Below, one piece after another: positions 47,290 through 57,033 of a stretch of 64,000 bases of DNA. The position numbers and the translations under genes were made by a program. The stretch covers positions 1 to 64,000 of the forward strand of contig MU400642.1 of NCBI GenBank assembly GCA_022578965.1, read 5' to 3'. Under the pieces are notes generated by a model, which was given only the letters and a program-made list of their open reading frames with translations, had not been told where the DNA came from and did not search any database. The DNA is from Xylaria sp. FL1777. Taxonomy: Eukaryota > Ascomycota > Sordariomycetes > Xylariales > Xylariaceae. Each line of letters opens with the position of its first letter. The first letter of the stretch is position 1.

Positions 47290-48894
47290 CTACGAAGATG
47301 GAACCAGCGAGTTCACGTACACCTCGATATTGGCGTACCCAGAGCTACTGAGCTTCATGGCATCGCTAGCGTCCTGAGGATTGAGCCCGTTGGCCCGCTC
47401 CCAGTCGTCCGGGATCCCGTCGCCATCCGTGTCAGTCGGCTTCGTGCCGCCGGCGATGTAGCCCGGGCCGTACATGGGGCTCGCCGTCTCGTCGCTGATC
47501 AGCTCGCCCGTCTTACCCCAGCTCTTCACCTCGGCCACAAGGATCTTGTCGACGGCGTCCCGCGACGGGTAAGTGGTGCCGACATTGTCGAGCACGTACG
47601 TCACGGCATCCTGGGCACTGCGCAGCGTCGTCGGACCGGGGTAGGCGAACTTCGTCGACACGATGTCCATGTCGCTGTAGCATGTTGTCGACACGCATAG
47701 CGCCGTGCCGTCCAGGACGCCGTTTTGATTCGAATCGTAGAAATTGTTAGAAACATCTACAAAGCAAGTTAGAAAAGTCATAGTTCGTTGTTAAGTTTAA
47801 CAGAGATAGCATGAAGAGACTGACATCCGTGGAAGTTGGCATTGCCTCGCGTGAAGGCTGTCACGGTTGTAGTTGGGCCCGAGATGAAATAGTTGTTGAT
47901 CACATTCGCATAGCTTTGCCCGTCGCTGTCGCCAGCGATGTAGCCACCGCCGCCACCCCAGTTATAAACGATCTAATACGCAAGGTCAGGAAACAGCTCT
48001 CTCTCTCAGATATCTATTTGGGGCCAACCTTACGTTGTTCTGGAAGTCGTTCACACCCTTGACTTTGGGATTGCGCGTCTTGTTGTCGATGTACAAGTTG
48101 CGGAAGAGACTGACGCCGCCATCGGTCTGAATCAACCCACCGCAGCTATGTGTGTCCAATCCCTGACCGATTATCGAGTCCTGGATCGTGACATTCGTGA
48201 CATCACCGTTGATAGAGAAGGTCTCATCACGACCCCAGGTGACGGAGACGTGATCGAAGATCATGTTCTGGCCGTCGGCGATGGTTATACCGTCTTTGCC
48301 CGAGTCGCCCGACTTACCCATTCGGAAGCGCATGTAGCGAACAATTGCCTCGTTGGCGTTGGACCAGGACAGTCCGTTTCCGTACACCGTGATCCCGCCC
48401 CCCGGTGCCGTCTGCCCGGCGATGTAGACATTCTCTATTAGAAAACCTTTGTTAAATCCACGGCCTTTGGTGAAGATATAATTCATTCAAAGGGACCTCG
48501 AAATCATGTAAAGGCATATAATAGCAGTGGCCGTGCCGAAAAAGGAATATAATACTTAAAAGTGCCTACTGGAGACAACCACACGATCGGTGATATTTAT
48601 CGTGCCTCCCACATCGAAGACAACAATGCAATTGGCTTGAGAGACCGCATCTCGGAAGGAACCCGTGCCTGCATCACTTTATCTCGGCGCCGTCAGTTTT
48701 TATACGTCTTTGATTTCCCGCCTAGGAACAGATCGTTCAACGTACCCCAGATTCGTTACGTGGTAGACACTGCCGGTCCGCCCACCAACGGCATTGCGTC
48801 CGAAGCCTTCGGCTCCGGGAAATGCGAGCAGTCCGGACACCTGGGGGACGAGAGCCAGCAATGACGCTGCAGTGAGGTATTGTAGCCAACCCAT
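47290..48894 (-). CDS. Secreted pectate lyase-like polysaccharide lyase (PL1-type beta-helix)
   Basis: Five exons on the minus strand: 48,894-48,746, 48,676-48,570, 48,434-48,034, 47,972-47,825 and 47,756-47,290. All introns are GT-AG and the frame closes to 423 residues. A signal peptide is evident (MGWLQYLTAASLLALVPQVSG), followed by FPGAEGFGRNAVGGR, the usual start of this group. The right-handed beta-helix contains VYIAGQTAPGGG, RYMRFRMG, FDHVSVTWGRDE and SIIGQGLD. The TRNPKVKG segment carries the probable catalytic Arg. The C-terminus adds calcium-binding-like loops, YDSNQNGVLDG and TDTDGDGIPDDWE, then the repeat-type NIEVYVNSL. Pectate lyases cleave polygalacturonate by Ca-dependent beta-elimination in plant cell walls, suggesting a plant-associated or saprotrophic lifestyle. 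Confidence 0.92.
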
Positions 48895-50115
48895 TCTCCC
48901 AAGGCTGCGGTGGATTTGTTAAGGAGGATAAAGTAAGAGCGACATATCATCACGAGCCCAAGGGATGTCAGGCGCCATTATGAACCTTTAGATATAAAAG
49001 CCAAATACAATACAATTCTGTCTCTAAAATTCCGGCCTGGGACCATGATGTCGATCTCTAATCGCTGTTTGATGGAAAAACCAGACAAGCTACTTGGTAC
49101 TGCCGGGGTGCCAAGGATTTATTTGGGGAGAATGGAGTGTGGTATTCCGAAGGTATGACAGAATGTTTCCCCCTGGTCCCCTTCCGAGCCGTCGACTACC
49201 TCCGATGGATGCACTGTTTAATTTGGCGTTGATGCTAGTAACATTCATCATATCATCGGGTAGTCTCTTCGTTTCTCACTAAGTATCATGGTATTCTATA
49301 TCGAACGCAGTACATATTAAAGTGACAACCTAACAGCAGCGTTAGATCAGTGCATCAAGTCTAGGGAAAGACCAATAAGAGAAGAATTGTAGGAAAAATA
49401 TTCCCTTAAAACTTGATGTTATCATATCAAGCCCAAATGACATCTTACCAAAGTAGTCGAGGATTTTGTATTGCACCAATAGACAAAAGTTCTGTCGTTA
49501 TGTTTTGATTAAACCGTAGTATCAGTATGAGGTTTGCTGGGATTGTTGCGTGTCGACAAAATAGAGAGCCTAGCTCTCCATTGATCATCCATCTAGACTG
49601 CTTTCAACAGCAACAACTTGTTTGGTATTTGGTATTACATCTATTGTTACCTAGTGAACAATCATAAGGCGCGTGAAATTACCATTCAAACATCCCTCTC
49701 CTTCTTTCCCCCTTTCCCACTTTCCAAATATTTTACCTACCCTCGCACCCCAAAATCCCAACAAAAAAGTTCACCCGCATCCTCAAAAGTCCACGTTTGA
49801 GCTACCATTGCATGGTCTCCGTAGAAAGTGCTACCTACACGCCAATACAATTGCCAATTAGTCCTACCTATTTACTGATATTCAAATGGCCAGAGAGCGC
49901 TGAAATCGTGGGTATAAGATGCGTGCTGATAGAGGGTCGGCGTACGTATGACCAACATTGTATTGTAGCGTAGAAGAGAGAGCACTGGAAGATGGTGCTT
50001 CCCTTATACCGAGCGAGATGCGCGTCTATAACACATAAGACACCTAATAATTATGGCTCAGCTCAGCTGCTCTTATCGACGATCATTGCTTGTCTGTGAA
50101 CCATCGATGAGGTCT
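48895..50115. other. Intergenic; no gene supported
   Basis: Upstream of the pectate lyase and downstream of RRP3. No coding sequence or RNA recognised. Confidence 0.5.
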
Positions 50116-52588
50116 TTAGCCCTCTTCAGCATCCATATTATCACGAGGTCTCTTAGTAGCACTTTTTCCTGCACGGCGACCGCTCAAAATAGAGCCTCTG
50201 TTTCCTCGGTCGTCCATTAAATTCTTCATCTCAGTTCGAGCATGTCGTTGCGCTTCCTCTGTACGCTGGCGGAAAACCATCACTTCGTCACGCTCGGTTG
50301 GGAATTCACTATAACACTCAGAGTCAGCCTTCGCTATTTTGAGCGCAATATCTGAGTGTTTTAGAGCCGTACAAAGCTCCATATCTGATTCTGGCCCGAA
50401 AGAAACCTTTATACAGTCGAAGTGATAAAAAGGAAATGAAATGAGCCGGAAATACTTGCCTGAGTCGCGTCCCTAAAGCGGCCTCTATTCTTTGGTAGAC
50501 TTCGAGGTCATATTGGGTAACAAATGAAATTGCCTGCCCCGACTTTCCCGCTCTCGCAGTTCGACCAACCCTAAATATATCAGTAAATCTGTAGTTCATA
50601 ATCCTAAACATAGCCTCTACCTGTGAATATAGGTTTTACTATCACCAGGGACTGTGATGTATTGGGTTAGTTACACTTCTCATGACAGAATCTGGCCAGG
50701 GCTGTAGGAGTGCACAGCATGTTCTGGTTATGACAATAGCTATGGGGGAAATGAACGCTACTAACGGTCATAGTTTAGAACTAAATCGACACTGGGAATA
50801 TCGAGACCTCTGGCTGTGAAATTTTGTTAGAATGGTCATATACTGCGGTGATATTGTCTTCTGTACCTGCGACATCTGTGGCAACCAATATATCTCTTGC
50901 GTTACTTTTGAACTTGTTTAGCGCTCCTAATCGGGCAGATTGCGATAATTGGCCTATATTGAATTAGTACAAGGGACGGAAGCGAAGAGTACAATGCTTG
51001 GAAATCAAGACCATATAAAAGGAATAAATGACGTACCGTGAAGAGGAATGCCCTTGAAGCCGAGATGTCTGATCATGATAGAGATCCGCTGTGCTTCATA
51101 TACTGTCCTTGCAAAGATGATTTTTTGGCCTGCAATTTCGGAGAGCAAGTATATGAGATAGAAGTCTTTGAAGGCATGTGGTATGAATAGCTTCAGAACT
51201 CGAGAGTTAGTTATTGTAACGCTTTCAAAAGTTTAACAACAAACGAGAGAATAGAGCATTCAGTAGTGAGCTATGCTCTCTGCATTATTTGTAAAAATAA
51301 AACGTAAGACATACATAGAACTAAAACAACGAGGAGTTAGCGGATGGAACCGAGATCAAGATATAAATGAGGCGCAAACTGAGATTTGCATACCTGCTTT
51401 AATGTTGATACCGTCTGATATTTGTTAGATGAAACCGAAACGCGAACCGGATCTCTTAAAGAAGCTCGCTGTAGCGACTCTACCTGCACAACATTAGTTA
51501 ATAGCGTGCATTACATAGCTAGGGAGCGAAACCACACACTTTTGAGCTCATCGTCGCAGAAAAGAGAAACGTTCGTCCTGGACAAAATATATGTTAGTAA
51601 TGGAGAGACGGTCTAAAACCCGCAACAGGGGAAATTCAGGTTTAGAATACGCACTCTCCCTTGGTATGAACTTTAGTAGCTTGTCTAATACTGGTCCAAA
51701 ATCCATGTCAAGTAGCCTATCAGCTTCATCTATGACTAAGTATTTGAGAGCGTTTAGCTTAAAGCCTTTAGTCTTTTCTAAATGGTCTAGGAGCCTCCCA
51801 GGTGTAGCAACAATAACGTGCGGTTTCTTTCCTAGGGCGATTCCCTGTGCAACCATATCGAGGCTGTCAAAGAAGGGTTAGCAAGACTTCTCCCAGCAGA
51901 GCCTGTTTGATCAGGAGAGTTCATAGCTTATGAATCTAGCTAGAACAACTTGCCCGAACCTAGCCGCAGCGACTTACCCTCCGACAATTGTGCAGCTTCG
52001 AACAGAAATTGTGGCTCCGAGAGCATCAACCTGTTGACCAATTTGCTGGGCCAGCTCGCGGGTGGGTGCCAGAATTAGAGCGTAGAGAGGCGAAGGACGC
52101 TCAAGAAGTGACTGCAAGATGGGAAGTACAAAGGCGGCCGCTGTCAAAGGCGAGTCAGTGACGATGAGGAAATTCGAGAATGCTTAGGATGCCGTACTCT
52201 TGCCGGAACCGGTCTCTGCTAGACCAATGATGTCTTTACCAGCAAGGGCCTCGGGGATGGACTTCTCTTGAATAGGGGTGGCATGCGTATATTTCAGAGA
52301 AGCGCAGGCATCGCAAAGGCTATCGACAATACCCTGATGGAACAGGACGAGTTAGCTTGAGTGCTAGAGACTCCAGAAGCATGCAGCATAGCATAACCGC
52401 ACCAAGTCCTTGAACGTCTTCCGGGGAACTTCGGCTGTGCTGGCGGCAGAGCCTTCGTCAACTAGCGTAGCTGACTCTGTGGAAGGGGAGGCCGCCTCAG
52501 TCTGGCGAGAACTGCCGTCGGGATCATTCTGGTCATTCTGGTCGCTCTCGGGTTGAGATACCCTTCGTTTCTTAGCCAAGGGCGCCAT
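50116..52588 (-). CDS. RRP3: DEAD-box ATP-dependent rRNA helicase RRP3 (DDX47 family)
   Basis: Thirteen exons on the minus strand: 52,588-52,403; 52,333-52,198; 52,140-51,978; 51,863-51,655; 51,577-51,540; 51,483-51,394; 51,320-51,315; 51,190-51,037; 50,953-50,867; 50,813-50,766; 50,651-50,621; 50,570-50,460; 50,308-50,116. The frame closes to 483 residues with all phases consistent. Motifs in order: Q-motif (RKTFKDLGI...PTPIQ-like ATPIQE), AETGSGKT (101-108), PTRELA, ATPGR, DEAD, SAT, IIFARTV, ATDVAARGLD and [19 protein letters not shown]-type basic residues end the protein. Rrp3 acts in early cleavages of pre-rRNA for the 40S subunit, in the nucleolus. Exon 7 is a 6-nt microexon coding Phe-Tyr, and intron 12 has a GC donor. 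It is divergent from SSF1. Confidence 0.93.
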
Positions 52589-53080
52589 GTCAGGCGAATG
52601 CTGATTATTCAATTTTCGATTGCTCCGTGGGCCGTGTACAGTTCGATTTCGAGTGGTGTGCACGAGGGGTTTTGGAGAATTCGGGTGTGCTTTTTGGTCG
52701 GTGTAAGAAAGCCCTGGAGGTGAACTCAAAATGTTGGATAAGATAAAAACTTAGACTTTGGTAGATACTAAGTAGCTACGGGATGGGGTGGGTAGATCCA
52801 TGCATGTGGTGCTCTGCTACTGCAGTAGGTACATTCTGTAGCGCAATACCCACCAAAAAGTTGCTCCACAGTGGGGTTATCTTATCACTATCTCGACCTT
52901 ATTTTTTTCCCCAAGTACCTACCTAACCTAGAGGTATTCTTCCAGCCAAGTCAAGAGAGCAACAAGCTCGAAAACACCTAATCTGCCACCATTCAAAACT
53001 AATTTTGAAAAGCACTTCTTCCGTACGGACCCGAGAATCACTATCTATTTCAATTCGATTGGAGACACATTATTCGAACA
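52589..53080. promoter_or_regulatory. Bidirectional promoter between RRP3 and SSF1
   Basis: A 492-bp spacer separates the start codons of two ribosome-biogenesis genes. It contains an AAGTACCTACCTAACCTAG motif at about 52,914-52,932 and an ACTAATTTTGAAAAG sequence at about 52,999 that loosely resembles the yeast RRPE element. I see no clear PAC element. Shared regulation is inferred from layout. Confidence 0.5.
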
Positions 53081-54551
53081 ATGGCGAAACAGCGCACCAA
53101 AAAGCGCACCCATGTCGGCGCCACCAACCCCAAACACCAGGCGGCTCCGACGGGTCGTTCTGCTGGCCTAGATCCTAAGAGCATGGTCATCCGTATTGGC
53201 GCCGGCGAGGTTGGTTCGAGTGTCAGTCAACTAGCTAAGGATGTCCGTCAAGTCATGGAGCCGGGCACCGCAAGTCGCCTGAAGGAGCGCCGTGCAAACC
53301 GCTTGAGAGACTATGTCACGATGACTGGGCCCTTGGGTGTCACTCACCTCCTGCTATTCTCGCGATCCGACTCTGGCAACACGAACCTCCGAGTCGCCAC
53401 TACCCCGAGGGGACCGACGCTTCATTTTCGAGTCGAGAAGTATTCGCTATGCAAAGACGTGCGCCGTGCCCAGAGGAATCCGAGAGGCGGCGGCAAGGAG
53501 TACGCTACGCCTCCATTGGTACGAAGATATAAGATTCCCTCTCTTTCTCCCCTGACGGTTGCTAACCCGCCAATTGTTTTCACTGTAGCTCATCATGAAT
53601 AATATTTCTACCCCCGGGGCAGATGCCCGCTCTACTGTTCCTAAACACCTCGAAACTCTTACAACTACCGTTTTCCAATCCATGTTTCCCCGTATAAACC
53701 CGCAGACGACTCCCCTTAAGTCTATACAGCGGGTACTCTTGATAAATAGAGAACCAGCAACTGACAAAGATGATGGTTCATTCGTCCTGAATTTTCGACA
53801 CTTTGCCATCACCACCAAAGCCGCTGGCATCTCCAGACCGCTTCGGAGGCTCAATGCCGCTGAGAAGGTTCTCAACGGAAAAAATGGTCGAAAAGGAGGG
53901 GTACCAAATTTGGGAAAGCTTGAGGATATTGCCGACTTCATGATCGGTGGCGAGAACGGAGAGGGTTACATGACAGACGCCACCAGTGGGAGCGAAATGG
54001 ATACTGATGCTGAGGTTGAGGTATTGGAGGATGCGCCTCGGAAAGTCTATACTAAGACTCGCCCTGCACGTGACAATGGTGACCATCACGCCGCTGACGA
54101 TGAAAGGGTAGAGCGGCGCCGAGTAAAACTGGTTGAACTCGGACCGCGCATGAAGTTACGCATGACAAAAGTGGAAGAAGGTCTTTGCTCTGGAAAGGTC
54201 ATGTGGCACGAGCACATCCATAAATCTAGGCAGGAGGTGCAAGAACTCGATAAGCGATGGGAGACCAGGGCAAAAGAAAAAGAAGCCAGGAGGAAGCAGC
54301 AAAAGGCTAATGTAGAGAAGAAACGGAAAGAACGAGCAGCCAGCGGAGCAAAAGGTGGTGCAAAGGGTGATAACAACGAAGATGACGAAGACGACGAGTT
54401 GAATGGTAACAACAGTGATCTCTTTGATGAGATGATGGAAGAGGATGAGCTAGATAGTGAAGGACTGGCCGGAGATGGCGAAGAGGCCGTCAATGAGGGA
54501 ATGGATGATGACGAATGGGAAGATGAGAGAGCAGAGATCGCTGGTTCATGA
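53081..54551 (+). CDS. SSF1: Brix-domain 60S ribosome biogenesis protein SSF1 (Peter Pan family)
   Basis: Two exons, 53,081-53,518 and 53,589-54,551, separated by a 70-nt GT-AG intron; 466 residues. The start is basic (MAKQRTKKRTHVG). The Brix domain spans roughly residues 30-290: PKSMVIRIG, QLAKDVRQVMEP, RANRLRDYVTMTGPLGVTHLL, TPRGPTLHFRVEKYSLCKDV, then after the splice FQSMFPRINPQTTPLKSIQRVLL and FRHFAITTKAAGISRPLRRL. The segment LVELGPRMKLRMTKVEEG is the conserved sigma70-like box of this family. The C-terminus has long Lys/Arg/Glu coiled-coil and acidic regions. Ssf1 with Rrp14/Rrp15 acts in early pre-60S particles and ITS2-side rRNA folding, in the nucleolus. Omitting the intron truncates the Brix domain. 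Confidence 0.95.
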
Positions 54552-55050
54552 ACGAATATACCCATGTCAACGACATCAAACGTGTCTTTTATGTCTTCGA
54601 TATTTACAACTCTATCCATTGTGGAACGTGCAAACCTCGATCTATGTCGATGACTATGGAGTTCCCATCATACAAACACTAGGAAGACTAGGATGCTAAT
54701 TTTCGATAGTACCTAGTAACCGATTGGGCCCTTTTACGCGATCCCGCTACGGATTATTCGTCTCATATAATACTCGGTGTGGCGCTGGGAGCTATTGTCT
54801 CCCAGGGAACATAGTTGGGACGATAAGGAATGCAACTAGAGACATTTCGCGCTTGCGGAATGGCGAAACAGGGAATCGCCATCGAGGGAGCAACAAGCTA
54901 TCGAGGAATGTCGAGTCCGATTTGTCTCAGAAACAGCCATTGCCCAAAACTTCTGATAACTATTTTGTCGATCACGATGCTACGCTCTTCTCTAACTCGT
55001 GTTGTTGCTTTAAGGGTTCATATGAATAACTCACCAACGGCGGGACGAAG
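54552..55050. other. Intergenic; SSF1 3' flank and transporter promoter
   Basis: About 500 bp between two genes in the same direction. No coding sequence supported. Confidence 0.5.
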
Positions 55051-57033
55051 ATGGGTCTCGACATATACTGGATCGGACTCTTAGTCCTCATACCCATCGT
55101 CGCCATCGTCGCCGGGCACAAGACAATCCTATCTTCACTACGGCGGAGAACATCCGCCGAGAAGCTCGAGCCCGATCCCCATCCTCATCCTCATCCCCTC
55201 GACGACGACGCCAGGAAGTTCCAGCTGACCTTCCTGCGCGTCTACCTCCTGGTGATCGGGTCGGAATGGCTCCAGGTAAGCCTACTTACTTACTTACCAC
55301 CTATAGAAAAAGCCCTCATCCCATCATCATCATCATCATCTGCCAAATGTCTGTCATCCACCGCTAACTCGCGACGATCCCAGAACCCGTTCATGTACTC
55401 CCTCTTCCGCACCGAGAAGACGCTCGACGAGGCGACGGTGGCGACGCTGTACAGCAGCACGTACGTGGCGGCGGCCGTGTCGGCGCTCTTCGCGGGCCAC
55501 CTGGCGGACCGCCTCGGCCGCAGGGCCGCGTGTCTGGCCTTCTGCGCCGTCCACTCGCTCGCCGCCGTGTCCGTGTGCTTCGACCAGCTGCCCGTGCTCG
55601 TCCTCGGCAGGGTCCTCGGCGGCGTCGCGCTCACGCTGCTCTGGACCGCCTTCGAGAGCTGGCTCATCGCCGAGTACAACGCGCGCGGGTTCGCGTCGGA
55701 TTCGTCGCTGTCGCTGAGCGCCATGTTCGGCGTCATGACTACTTCTAAGTGCATAACGGCCATCTTCGCCGGCGGTGAGTTTAGTTGATTTCACCCGGTG
55801 GGGGGAGGGGGGGCGTTCTTCTCTTCCGCTGTTTTGGCTCCTTCGGGAGTGGAAAGGCCCGTTCTTTAGGCGGGATCATATTGTAAACTTCCTATTGTTT
55901 CGCAGCTGAGGTATAGCGCTTTCGAAGTGGTGGTAACTAACTAACTTCGACCGTGTTATAGTCCTAGGACATTGCGTTGTTTTGGCTTTGGGGTCTAAGA
56001 TTCACCCTTTCATACTTGGTGTGGTAAGGGGTTTTCCTAACCTGAGGAGATAGGTATTGCTTATAGCTATTGTCACACTAATGGACACTAGGCTCTGGAC
56101 TTAACCGCTGCAATCTTGATGGTCAAGACATGGAATGAAAATTGGGGAATCAGCTCGATTGTTGATGCGGACGCGGATGGCGATAAAGGCGATAAAGTGG
56201 CCGAAGCGCAGGAACACCTACCATCAGCGCAGGCGGCGGAATCGCTGTGGGATTCACGAGTGTGGGCTATGAGTTTTGTAACGTGTTGTTTCGACGGTAC
56301 AATCTTTTTGTTTATGTTCTTCTGGCCGGAAACACTTCAAGACGCTCACGACAGAGAACACCCGGAACAGAAAAACACTATCCCGCACGGCGTCATCTTC
56401 GCCTCGTTCATGGCCATAATGGTCCTCGGCGCGCTATCTTTCAACCTAGCGGTTGCGGACACGGGCAGTAACCATCAGGGGTCGAAGAGATATACTTTGA
56501 CGCCAACGCAACTTCTCGTTGGGGTTCTACTATGCAGTGCTGTTTGCTTCCTGGCCGCCGCATTCGTCCGAGAAGAAGTAGGACTTTTCATCTCCTTCTT
56601 GTTGTTGGAGGTCTGCAACGGTATTTACGTACCCAGCGTTGCGTATCACCGGGGCACAATTGTCGCCGACGAGGCGAGGGCTCGCGTATACAGCCTTATG
56701 AACATCCCCCTGTTTGTGTTTGTCATCATTGCCCTACAGACGGCGAACGGTAACGGTACTAGTGGTGAGTTGACTCGAGGGCTGATAAAACACATAGATG
56801 CTAATTGGGTAGACACAGGAGGGCGCTGGCAACCTGTGTTTCTCATTTGTGCGGCACTGCTCCTCCTTGCGGCGCTAGTGACCTCACTCTATCTTCATGT
56901 TGGGAATAGAAGCCCAGATGGATTTGTGGAGATACCTGATCGAGATTTGGGAGATAACGATCGCTTTTCTTCCGTAGACGCAGCATGGGCGGAATTAGAT
57001 CCGGTTGTACATGAACATGTTGTTCGACCGTAG
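55051..57033 (+). CDS. Major facilitator transporter, MFSD5/molybdate-anion transporter type
   Basis: Four exons, 55,051-55,275, 55,384-55,774, 55,962-56,023 and 56,092-57,033; all GT-AG; the frame closes to 539 residues. An N-terminal helix (IYWIGLLVLIPIVAIVAG) is followed by a His/Pro-rich linker. Transporter signatures include YSSTYVAAAVSALFAGHLADRLGRR (the MFS GxxxDrxGRR loop), VLGRVLGGVALTLLWTAFESW and, in the second half, CFDGTIFLFMFFWPETLQ and GIYVPSVAYHRGTIV. The FESW...EYNARGF and mid-protein layout fit the MFSD5 family (formerly DUF791), reported as high-affinity molybdate importers in algae. Substrate in fungi is unproven. Intron 1 is stop-free and a multiple of three and holds a TCA/ATC microsatellite. 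Exon 2 is much more GC-rich than exon 4. Confidence 0.88.
55318..55341. repeat. Trinucleotide (ATC)n microsatellite in intron 1
   Basis: A short run of CATCATCATCATCATCATC lies inside the first intron of the MFSD5-type transporter. If the intron were retained it would encode a serine run. Confidence 0.7.
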
